Positions 1 through 5,426 of a stretch of DNA of 6,410 nucleotides are shown piece after piece. The notes beneath the pieces are model-generated. The model did no database searches, was not told the DNA's origin, and saw nothing but the letters and a program-made list of their open reading frames with translations. Position numbers and translations under genes: made by a program. The DNA is from Bifidobacteriaceae bacterium NR021 (GTDB taxonomy: Bacteria; Actinomycetota; Actinomycetes; Actinomycetales; Bifidobacteriaceae): the NCBI GenBank assembly GCA_003585845.1, contig NQOP01000004.1, positions 96,848 to 103,257 on the forward strand. Direction: 5' to 3'. The stretch's first letter is position 1; the number at the start of each line of letters is the position of its first letter.

Positions 1-443
1 CTATTACTAAACCATCTCCCACTTACAATAGGTAAGTTATAAACTTTGTTGTATCCTGCTGTAGTGTAAACAGCGTCAACATACTGAAGATTGCTGGTCT
101 TATATTCTTTGCTTATTTTTACACTCTTCGAGGCTGGCATAGAAGCGCTAAACAGTAGTCCAGTGTTTGGTTGTATCATAACGTTAGCGTTACGGTTTGC
201 GGATTCAATGCGATTTAAGAATTTGTTAAATACTGAATATTCGTCAAAATTTTGTGCCGAAAAAGTAATCTCGTATGTTGGTCTACGACCGTTTAGCTGT
301 TCGTTAGTTGCAATAAGATAGTCCTTACCAACCGTGCCTATAAGCACTGACGCAATAACGGCAATGATGCCGATAAACATTGAAAAACCTGTGAGGAAGG
401 ATCTCATAGGAGAAAGGCGCAAATCTTTAAGCAGCATGATCAT
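1..443 (-). CDS. MacB-like ABC transporter permease, N-terminal part (cut by window edge)
   Basis: Reading the minus strand from 443 gives an open frame of 147 codons to the window edge. It begins [19 protein letters not shown], then has one hydrophobic segment at about residues 18-38 (SMFIGIIAVIASVLIGTV). A long polar stretch follows and ends at the edge with a segment resembling the 'SGRWF' turn of MacB periplasmic-core domains. This is the start of a FtsX/MacB-type permease: a short cytoplasmic N-terminus, TM1, then a large extracellular domain. The remaining helices lie outside the window. The start overlaps the 3' end of the ATPase gene by 17 bp. A purine-rich GGAAGGCGG at about 452-460 favours the ATG at 443 over the second ATG at 437. 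It should pair with the upstream ATPase and lipoprotein adaptor in an exporter. The substrate cannot be told from sequence. Confidence 0.85.
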   Translation of the reverse strand, partial: MIMLLKDLRLSPMRSFLTGFSMFIGIIAVIASVLIGTVGKDYLIATNEQLNGRRPTYEITFSAQNFDEYSVFNKFLNRIESANRNANVMIQPNTGLLFSASMPASKSVKISKEYKTSNLQYVDAVYTTAGYNKVYNLPIVSGRWFSN

Positions 444-1137
444 AAAGAACACCGCCTTCCATAGTAAAAATGTGAGAGCAAGAACGAGCCACTTTCATAT
501 CATGAGTGACTAATAGTAATGTTGTTCCAGATTCTTGAACACGATCATGCAACACTTGAAGCACTTTTTCTCCCGTACTACTATCGAGCGCACCAGTTGG
601 CTCGTCGCAAATAAGTAATTCGGGATTAGTAACGAGAGCACGCGCTATCGCAACTCTCTGCTGTTCACCGCCTGATAGACTTCCAGGGTATTCGTTTAGT
701 TTATCTTGCAATCCAACAGCACATAATGCTTCTTCTATCGTTTTTCTTCTTATCTGCTTGCTTTGTTGTAGTCCTGCGTACGAAAGCGGCAACTCAACAT
801 TTTCTCTAATGCTTAAATGCTTAATAAGCGAATAGTTTTGGAAAACAAAACCAATATTTCTAGCGCGCATATGCGATACTGTATTATCACTACACTTTTG
901 GATTGACTTGCCAGAATAATAGTATTTTCCAGTAAAATTTTTATTCAAAAATCCAATAATAGAAATAAGACTCGTTTTGCCAGATCCAGACCTGCCAACT
1001 ACCGCGTATGTTTCACCTTGATTAAGTAACATAGAAGCAGAGTTAACAGTGGTAAGCCATTCGCCATTGCCTAGTTTTACACGCGCTGACACGTCTTGTA
1101 GTTCAACCAGTGGAACAGGATTGTTCTCCATAATCAT
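427..1137 (-). CDS. ABC transporter ATP-binding protein, MacB/LolD type
   Basis: A complete 236-residue ABC ATPase that would power the permease encoded just downstream. All catalytic motifs are present: Walker A GRSGSGKT at 48-55, Q-loop Gln100 (FVFQNYSLI), signature LSGGEQQ at 154-160, Walker B LLICDEP at 174-180 with catalytic Glu179, D-loop ALD at 183-185, and H-loop His212 (LVTHD). The length is normal for the LolD/MacB-ATPase group. The stand-alone ATPase plus separate permease and adaptor is the usual Gram-positive split of the MacB architecture. Its ATG shares an ATGA with the adaptor stop, so the two are probably translationally coupled. An AGGAG at 1142-1146 lies only 4 nt from this ATG but 10 nt from a second in-frame ATG at 1129-1131, so the protein may start at Met3. 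Confidence 0.95.
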   Translation of the reverse strand: MIMENNPVPLVELQDVSARVKLGNGEWLTTVNSASMLLNQGETYAVVGRSGSGKTSLISIIGFLNKNFTGKYYYSGKSIQKCSDNTVSHMRARNIGFVFQNYSLIKHLSIRENVELPLSYAGLQQSKQIRRKTIEEALCAVGLQDKLNEYPGSLSGGEQQRVAIARALVTNPELLICDEPTGALDSSTGEKVLQVLHDRVQESGTTLLLVTHDMKVARSCSHIFTMEGGVLYDHAA

Positions 1138-2036
1138 TGCACTCCTGGAATGAGATCAGGAGAAACACCTGCTACAACATCACCCTCATGCAAGCCAGAC
1201 GTAATTTCAATATTAGCGCCGTCACTGATTCCAAGACCAACTTCTTTACTCTCCCAATTATCGCCTTTTTTGTATGAGACTAAGCCTTTTTGAACTCTTC
1301 CAGCAACCGCACTAACGGGCAGTGTTAGAACTGATTGTTTATGCTTGCCATTAAAAACAAGCGTCGCATTTTGACCTGATTCTACTTCTGCGCTTTTATC
1401 TATTAAACAAGTTAAAACTTTTGACGATACACTAGGTGTACTTTGCGCGCTCGACTCATCTGTGTGAGTCGAATCAGCATTATCATTCTTGCTACCACCC
1501 GAAGCTGCAATATCGGTAGAAGTGCCACCGCTTTGTACTATTTGCAAACAATTGGTTGGTCCAACACCGTCTTCAACTTGGAAGCGACCTTTAACATCTG
1601 TAATATCAGCAGAACGAAGTAAAGCTTTTGCATTAAGGCTTATTGAAAAACCTTCATATTTAAGAGTGAATAGTGGGAAAGATTTAGGCACGTCCGTAGA
1701 TGATTCAGCTACTAACACAACTTTAGCGTCTACGGGAGCAATAATTTTGTTACCAGCATTGTAGCCTAGAACACTTCCAGCTTTTACAGCACTTCCTGCT
1801 TTTACCGATGGAGAAAAATTCCCTCTACTTACAGCAGTGATAACAAAGGTAGACGATTGTTCTATTGCTGCTTTACCCGACACAACTTGTGTTAAAGGCT
1901 GTTTTTTGACTGAAACAAGTGGAACTGAATCATGTGATGCTTGCTGTTGACTATCATCAACTGCTCTACCAGAGCATGCAGCAAGCAAACACGCTGGAAG
2001 AGCAGCTAACAAGAGTACTTTCGTAAACTTACGCAT
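1134..2036 (-). CDS. Lipoprotein membrane-fusion (MacA/HlyD-like) adaptor of the ABC exporter
   Basis: A 300-residue protein with a lipoprotein signal peptide: MRKFTK, a hydrophobic core, then lipobox LLAAC with acylated Cys21. It should be anchored on the outer face of the membrane beside the permease. Residues 76-110 look like a biotinyl-lipoyl half-motif (VKAGSAVKAGSVLGY, then IIAPVDAKVV). Residues 206-300 resemble the barrel and membrane-proximal domains of adaptor proteins (LTLPVSAVAGR, then SGLHEGDVV). Between them, about residues 169-206 are a Ser/Thr/Asp/Asn-rich, probably disordered linker. The ATG at 2036 is chosen because AAGGAG (2046-2051) lies 9 nt upstream and the signal peptide begins there. 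An upstream in-frame TTG at 2060 would add eight residues, and the AAGGAG would then lie inside the gene. It overlaps the ATPase gene by 4 bp and is first in the operon. The function is inferred from context and fold pattern. Confidence 0.85.
   Translation of the reverse strand: MRKFTKVLLLAALPACLLAACSGRAVDDSQQQASHDSVPLVSVKKQPLTQVVSGKAAIEQSSTFVITAVSRGNFSPSVKAGSAVKAGSVLGYNAGNKIIAPVDAKVVLVAESSTDVPKSFPLFTLKYEGFSISLNAKALLRSADITDVKGRFQVEDGVGPTNCLQIVQSGGTSTDIAASGGSKNDNADSTHTDESSAQSTPSVSSKVLTCLIDKSAEVESGQNATLVFNGKHKQSVLTLPVSAVAGRVQKGLVSYKKGDNWESKEVGLGISDGANIEITSGLHEGDVVAGVSPDLIPGVQ
1451..1472. repeat. Intragenic perfect 8-bp inverted repeat in the adaptor linker
   Basis: TCGACTCA (1451-1458) and TGAGTCGA (1465-1472) are perfect reverse complements with a 6-nt loop. 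The hairpin lies in the codons of the Ser/Thr/Asp-rich linker of the adaptor gene. No T-run follows on the minus strand, so it is not an obvious terminator. Confidence 0.6.
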
Positions 2037-2068
2037 AACACAAAGCTCCTTACTCTCCAAACTCGTAA

Positions 2069-2083
2069 ACGCATAGTATGCGT
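2069..2083. promoter_or_regulatory. 15-bp palindrome upstream of the exporter operon (candidate operator)
   Basis: ACGCATA-G-TATGCGT is a perfect 7-bp dyad around one central base. It begins 33 nt before the adaptor ATG and just upstream of its ribosome-binding site, within the probable leader. This size and position suit a dimeric repressor or response-regulator site. It has no second copy in this window, and no binding protein can be named. Confidence 0.4.
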
Positions 2084-2277
2084 CGAAACAAGCCTCTCAA
2101 ACTGATCCAAAATAAATAAAGGGCTCGGCAATGCTGCAATTAACGCTTTTATGATTACCACTTCATTTAGAATTTCAGCTTTTGCTTAATAGCCTATAAT
2201 CGCCGTAAAGAGTTTGCATCAGACTAAATAATGATTTTATTTATGATTCTTGGAGCTTGCGTAATACCAGAGAATGA

Positions 2278-2400
2278 TTTGTTCTGCATAGAGTTTATAC
2301 ACTACTGAGCGACTTACTTGCGCACAGCTTCAACCACATTGATTTGAATCACTAAGCTTTAAGCGAACTTATTCGCTGCGGAGTAACCACCGTAAGCTCC
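2278..2400 (-). pseudogene. Relic of a HicB-family gene 3' end (repeat copy A)
   Basis: These 123 bp match 4981-5103 without gaps; I count about 10 differences, or roughly 92% identity. On the minus strand the first part still reads LTVVTPQRISSLKA followed by the same TAG stop as the HicB-like gene at 5055-5405, where the matching residues are LTGVTPQRISSLKA. The rest matches the DNA downstream of that stop. The HicB coding region upstream of these codons is absent, so this is a truncated remnant, not a gene. It forms a direct repeat with copy B. Confidence 0.8.
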
Positions 2401-2425
2401 AGTAACTACCTTTATACAATCTGCT

Positions 2426-2453
2426 TTGTAAAGGTTTTCCTAGACAAGATATT
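2426..2453 (+). promoter_or_regulatory. Promoter/operator-like motif 1, before the response regulator gene
   Basis: The motif reads TTGTAAAGGTTTTC, then CTAG, then ACAAGATATT. The outer TTGT (2426-2429) and ACAA (2444-2447) form a dyad. TTGTAA and GATATT, 16 nt apart, could also serve as -35 and -10, though GATATT is a poor -10. It recurs with 26 of 28 bases identical at 4389-4416. Its end lies 57 nt before the ATG at 2511. A regulator site overlapping the promoter, possibly autoregulatory, is an inference. Confidence 0.5.
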
Positions 2454-2510
2454 CATCATACAAATTCAAGTACTATTATTACTTAAATAATGCTTTTCTA
2501 AAGGAGCAAT

Positions 2511-3182
2511 ATGATAGCAAAGCATATTACTGTTGGCATTGTTGATGATGATTGTTTTTGTCTACACGGCCTAAAAACATATATTGAACAGGTTGTTCCG
2601 TCCTGCAATATTTGCTGGTTATCCGCGTACGCCGATCAAGCAATTCAGTTTTGTCAAAATCAATGCCCAGACGTGCTGCTAATTGACATGTATATGTCTG
2701 GGGTTTCGGGAATTAAAATATTATACGAATTGCGAAGAAGATACTCACTCCCAATAATAATTGCTATAACTTCATTCCCTATCAACGATTATGCTTTAAA
2801 AGCATCAACAGCAGGCGCACAAGGCATTGTTGGAAAGAACCACCCAGAAACTATTTGCGCCATGCTTAGCAGCATTGCCCATGGCACATTCGAGCCACAA
2901 ATAATAGGCGATCTTCATTTTGACGACACGACGACAGCATTTCAACGTTTGCAAAATAAGCCAAAAAATGGACGCCTTGCTTTAACGGATCATGAGACTG
3001 AAATTGTAAAGTTGTGCAGTAAAGGAATGACTAATGCGCAAATCGCTAAACGTTTATTTGTTGAAACTTGTACTGTGGAAACTATCCTTCGTCGCGTGTT
3101 CAAAAAATTGAATGTGACAAATCGTTCACAACTTATTACCACATGGCTGCATGATGAATATTTAGGAAATGATACACAATGA
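2511..3182 (+). CDS. NarL/LuxR-family two-component response regulator
   Basis: A 223-residue DNA-binding response regulator. The receiver domain (about residues 5-125) has the acidic cluster Asp12-Asp14 in GIVDDD, the phosphoacceptor Asp59 in LLIDM, the switch Thr87/Ser88 and the conserved Lys109 (GIVGK). After a linker, residues about 158-210 form a LuxR-type helix-turn-helix (LTDHETEIVKLCSKG, then NAQIAKRL and the recognition helix around TVETILRRVFKKL). All phosphotransfer residues are present, so it should be active. AAAGGAG ends 4 nt before the ATG, slightly close but the best start. It overlaps the kinase gene by ATGA, as expected for a cognate pair. It lies divergent from the exporter operon, which suggests control of that operon. 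The repeated 28-bp motif upstream suggests autoregulation. Confidence 0.95.
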   Translation: MIAKHITVGIVDDDCFCLHGLKTYIEQVVPSCNICWLSAYADQAIQFCQNQCPDVLLIDMYMSGVSGIKILYELRRRYSLPIIIAITSFPINDYALKASTAGAQGIVGKNHPETICAMLSSIAHGTFEPQIIGDLHFDDTTTAFQRLQNKPKNGRLALTDHETEIVKLCSKGMTNAQIAKRLFVETCTVETILRRVFKKLNVTNRSQLITTWLHDEYLGNDTQ

Positions 3183-4339
3183 TTATTTTCTTAATGCGTC
3201 GTTTGCGAGAAAAGATTATTGATAATAAAACATTTTTACTATTGGGATGTTTGTCGAGCGCAATGGATGCGTATATTTACTCAAATAGCGACAATAGCAC
3301 AATACAACTTGTCATAGTTTACATGATTCTTGCTGCTATAAATCTGTTTCTTTGCTTGCTCCCGCATTTTATGAGCATGTGCTATATCTTTGTACACCTC
3401 AGCATTCTTGTTATTCCTAGTCTGAATCTTCCACCAGTAACTTTCGGGCTCATCATATCATTTGTTTTTATTTCGTATTTATATCCGATTCAATTTACAC
3501 TACCTTTATTCTTAGTAATAGACGCATTACACTACGTTGCATACCGATACTTATCAACTTTGTCTTTCAAGTATCTTATTGCTTACCTTTTAATAAATAT
3601 ATTTTGCGTTTGCACTGGTATTATTTTGCGCATTTCTCACCAAAAAATGGTTCTTTATGAAAAAGATAAGCAAACAATTAATAATCTTCATCTGGCTGTG
3701 CGAATGCACGATAGATTAACTAATAAGATTGCAGATATTGCACTACAAAGTAAAATAGCATTACTTGACAAGTCTATTTCTAAAAAACAGAGAAGTGCTA
3801 TTGAGGCAATAAATGATTTGGCAGATCAGGCTTTTGAAGAAGGACATAATATTATCGACATTCTACGTGGAAATACTGCTAAGCAAGATGCTCGAAGCGA
3901 GTTCATTCAGCACATTGAAGATACACTACAAATGAACGACTCAATCAATACATCTTGTGGATTAAAAGGAAGATCCATATGCAATATATCTAGTAACGAT
4001 ATTCCTGAAGACATTAGCAATGAAATCATCTGTGAAGTTATTGAATTAATCGAAGAACTATATTTGAACATGCGAAAATATGCTTCTTTAGTTTATTACA
4101 TCAGAATTTCGATACGCGAAAAACAAATTGTTATAAAACAGTTCAATGTTCGATTTTTGGGCGGAAAAAGTAAAGATGCAATTCGCTCAGTATCTCAAAA
4201 AGGACTTCTGCTTCATCGCGATACCATAAAGCATTTAGGCGGTTCACTCTATTTTCGAGCCTTTGGTAAGTATTGGGAATGTAATGCAGTTATCCCTTTC
4301 AAAAATGAACATAACTGTATAGATAGTATGCTTTACTGA
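3179..4339 (+). CDS. Membrane sensor histidine kinase with degenerate ATP-binding domain
   Basis: A 386-residue protein with five or six hydrophobic segments within residues 17-152 and short loops, so it probably senses within or at the membrane. A cytoplasmic part follows. The dimerisation/phosphoacceptor region contains VRMHDRLTNKIADI with His177-Asp178, matching the HisKA_3-type H-box of NarL partners only loosely. The N-box is recognisable (EELYLNMRKYA, Asn297, Lys300). The G1 box (DNGxG) expected near residues 320-330 is replaced by QFNVRFLGG with no Asp or paired glycines. A late GLLLHRDTIKHLGGSLYF resembles the usual GL-xxx-R-xxx-LGG region. The ATG overlaps the regulator stop (ATGA), so the two are coupled. 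It is probably the partner of that regulator, but autokinase activity is uncertain and it could act mainly as a phosphatase. Confidence 0.88.
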   Translation: MIIFLMRRLREKIIDNKTFLLLGCLSSAMDAYIYSNSDNSTIQLVIVYMILAAINLFLCLLPHFMSMCYIFVHLSILVIPSLNLPPVTFGLIISFVFISYLYPIQFTLPLFLVIDALHYVAYRYLSTLSFKYLIAYLLINIFCVCTGIILRISHQKMVLYEKDKQTINNLHLAVRMHDRLTNKIADIALQSKIALLDKSISKKQRSAIEAINDLADQAFEEGHNIIDILRGNTAKQDARSEFIQHIEDTLQMNDSINTSCGLKGRSICNISSNDIPEDISNEIICEVIELIEELYLNMRKYASLVYYIRISIREKQIVIKQFNVRFLGGKSKDAIRSVSQKGLLLHRDTIKHLGGSLYFRAFGKYWECNAVIPFKNEHNCIDSMLY

Positions 4340-4349
4340 TTCAGTTTAA

Positions 4350-4365
4350 AAGATTAATGAATCTT
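4350..4365 (+). terminator. Weak hairpin after the kinase gene
   Basis: AAGATT-AATG-AATCTT is a perfect 6-bp, A/T-rich stem with a 4-nt loop, 10 nt after the kinase stop, followed by TTTT a few bases later (4371-4374). The stem is too weak to call a strong intrinsic terminator. It may cause partial termination before the next gene. Confidence 0.3.
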
Positions 4366-4388
4366 AAGCAGTTTTAGTTAGTAATTAC

Positions 4389-4416
4389 TTGTAAAGGTTT
4401 TCATATACAAGATATT
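4389..4416 (+). promoter_or_regulatory. Promoter/operator-like motif 2, before the four-helix protein gene
   Basis: The motif reads TTGTAAAGGTTTTC, then ATAT, then ACAAGATATT, and matches the motif at 2426-2453 in 26 of 28 bases. Here the dyad is longer: CTTGTA (4388-4393) pairs with TACAAG (4406-4411). It ends 84 nt before the ATG at 4501. The recurrence before two genes of the same cassette suggests one shared regulator, most simply the neighbouring response regulator. Confidence 0.5.
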
Positions 4417-4448
4417 GTTTACCTTTTAGCACGCCATTAATTTATAAA

Positions 4449-4478
4449 TTGTCAAAGTTTTATATACACAATTATTTT
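4449..4478 (+). promoter_or_regulatory. Promoter-like sequence and degenerate third motif copy
   Basis: TTGTCA (4449-4454) is a good -35 candidate, with an AT-rich -10 candidate TTATTT or TATTTT (4472-4478) 17-18 nt downstream. The stretch TTGTCAAAGTTTT followed by ATATACACAA resembles motifs 1 and 2 with one base of shift. It lies about 60 nt downstream of motif 2, so motif 2 could be an upstream operator and this the core promoter. Confidence 0.4.
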
Positions 4479-4500
4479 CTTGTATTAGAAGGAGAAGAAT

Positions 4501-4872
4501 ATGAGTAATTTAGAAGATACAAAAACACAAATTCCATCCGTATTTTGGACAATAGCCAATGGTGTGTTTCTTGCTAGCGGAATTGCGCTGATTGTAATGC
4601 GTAATGATTATCTATGGGGAGTGCCTCAAATTATCGCTGGATTATTTGGTCTTGCAACAATGTTTCTCATTAAAAAACCGTGGTGCGCGCAACTATATTT
4701 TATAGCATCTTCACTAGCCGTAATAGCAAATGGGCTTATGGAAATATTCGGCATAATCCACGGATCTGGATACGGTTATGTTCCGCTGATTATTGGCATA
4801 ATCGTGCTTTTATTTATAGGCCTTGACAAGGATGAAAGTTCAAAAGCTCTTGGAATTGCCAAGAATAAATAA
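4501..4872 (+). CDS. Small four-helix membrane protein of unknown function
   Basis: I do not recognise the family of this 123-residue protein. Four hydrophobic segments are visible: about residues 15-33 (FWTIANGVFLASGIALIVM), 38-57, 63-86 and 91-108, joined by short loops. A polar N-terminus (MSNLEDTKTQIPS) and a Lys/Asp-rich tail (LDKDESSKALGIAKNK) flank them, probably both cytoplasmic. AAGGAG (4490-4495) lies 6 nt before the ATG, a strong ribosome-binding site. It is on the same strand as the regulator and kinase but separated by 161 bp with its own promoter-like motifs, one nearly identical to that before the regulator gene. It is therefore probably a target of that two-component system. 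A role in envelope stress or immunity would fit the context but is only a guess. Confidence 0.8.
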   Translation: MSNLEDTKTQIPSVFWTIANGVFLASGIALIVMRNDYLWGVPQIIAGLFGLATMFLIKKPWCAQLYFIASSLAVIANGLMEIFGIIHGSGYGYVPLIIGIIVLLFIGLDKDESSKALGIAKNK

Positions 4873-4919
4873 AAGCATTAGACTGCGATTTTATAACATA
4901 AAAACATATCACAATTTTC

Positions 4920-4960
4920 AAAGGTCAAGTTGCATCCGTGAATCCTACGGCTTGACCTTT
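4920..4960. terminator. Hairpin between convergent genes
   Basis: AAAGGTCAAG (4920-4929) and CTTGACCTTT (4951-4960) form a perfect 10-bp stem. Inside, CCGT and ACGG can add a second short stem, with a one-sided TTGCAT bulge. It lies 47 nt after the membrane-protein stop and also downstream of the minus-strand HicB-like gene. Neither strand has a clean T-run after it, so a bidirectional terminator is likely by position but not certain. Confidence 0.5.
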
Positions 4961-4980
4961 ACGTATTTATCCGTTATTTA

Positions 4981-5103
4981 TTTGTTTTGCATAGAGTTTA
5001 TGCGTTACTAAGCGACTTACTTGCGCATAGCCTCAACCACATTGCTTTGAATCACTAAGCTTTAAGCGAACTTATTCGCTGCGGAGTAACCCCCGTAAGC
5101 TCT
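4981..5103 (-). repeat. Direct repeat copy B, covering the HicB-like gene 3' end
   Basis: This segment aligns without gaps to 2278-2400 at about 92% identity, in the same orientation and offset by 2703 bp. It covers the last codons of the HicB-like gene (5055-5103) and about 74 bp after its stop. On the minus strand TATGCG and CGCATA (5024-5029 and 4999-5004) can pair as a stem. In copy A the equivalent arms still pair through G-U. Confidence 0.85.
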
Positions 5104-5405
5104 ACAACATCACGAACCGTCAAGCCCTGATTCCTTAGTATACGAACCGTTTCACGCATAAGCATAGATGCCTCTTGCTGAGTTTTTATAGCTGCCGATT
5201 TTGCATCTAACATGCGCTGAAGCATAAGCTCATCTTGCTCACTAAGTTTCGGAGTTACTTTCACGCCATTGACTTTAACATTTAAAGTTGCAGCAGCATC
5301 TTTTACCGTTGCTGCAACCTGATCAAGCCTACGCACTTGAGTAAATAATCCTGGTATTTCTGGCACTTCTATCTGATATTTTCCATAGTACTTTGGATTT
5401 TGCAA
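5055..5405 (-). CDS. HicB-family antitoxin-like protein with C-terminal helix-turn-helix, start uncertain
   Basis: The 116-residue frame resembles HicB-family proteins. The N-terminal part has YQIEVPEIPGLFTQVRRLDQ followed by VAATVKDAAATL, the partial RNase-H-like fold with the PG and alanine-rich helix. A charged helical middle follows, then a C-terminal GLTVRDVVELTGVTPQRIS helix-turn-helix, as in actinobacterial HicB-like proteins. Such proteins normally bind DNA and may neutralise a HicA toxin; no HicA is encoded beside it, so it is an orphan here. The only near start is TTG at 5405 with no ribosome-binding site. The first beta strand usual in the family seems shortened, so the gene may be 5'-truncated. 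The frame stays open back to the nitroreductase stop, 21 nt upstream and in the same frame. It could be translated by coupling or be decaying. Confidence 0.65.
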   Translation of the reverse strand: MQNPKYYGKYQIEVPEIPGLFTQVRRLDQVAATVKDAAATLNVKVNGVKVTPKLSEQDELMLQRMLDAKSAAIKTQQEASMLMRETVRILRNQGLTVRDVVELTGVTPQRISSLKA

Positions 5406-5426
5406 GATAGACTGGTTTGTGCGAAG

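Larger units (their letters stand above)
2037..2510. other. Divergent intergenic region between exporter and two-component operons
   Basis: These 474 bp separate the minus-strand exporter operon from the plus-strand regulator operon, and I see no intact gene in them. From left to right they hold the adaptor ribosome-binding site (2046-2051), a 15-bp palindrome (2069-2083), a plus-strand TATAAT (2195-2200) without a convincing -35, a HicB 3'-end relic (2278-2400), and a promoter/operator-like motif (2426-2453). I did not find a convincing -35/-10 pair for the exporter operon. Confidence 0.7.

Noticed and set aside
91..321. Plus-strand open frame inside the permease gene
   Set aside because: It is the antisense of a well-supported MacB-like permease and shows no domain or ribosome-binding site.
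2037..2060. Longer adaptor starting at TTG 2060
   Set aside because: The best ribosome-binding site, AAGGAG, lies inside this extension 9 nt before the ATG at 2036, where the lipoprotein signal peptide begins.
2195..2200. Plus-strand TATAAT as a promoter for the regulator operon
   Set aside because: No matching -35 was found at 16-18 nt, and it would give a leader of about 300 nt through the HicB relic; kept only as a note.
4823..5011. Plus-strand open frame overlapping the end of the membrane-protein gene
   Set aside because: It runs through the intergenic hairpin and into the repeat in a shadow frame, with no recognisable protein features.
5055..5405. Complete HicAB toxin-antitoxin pair
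   Set aside because: No HicA-like small frame was found on either side; the neighbours are a nitroreductase and a noncoding hairpin region.
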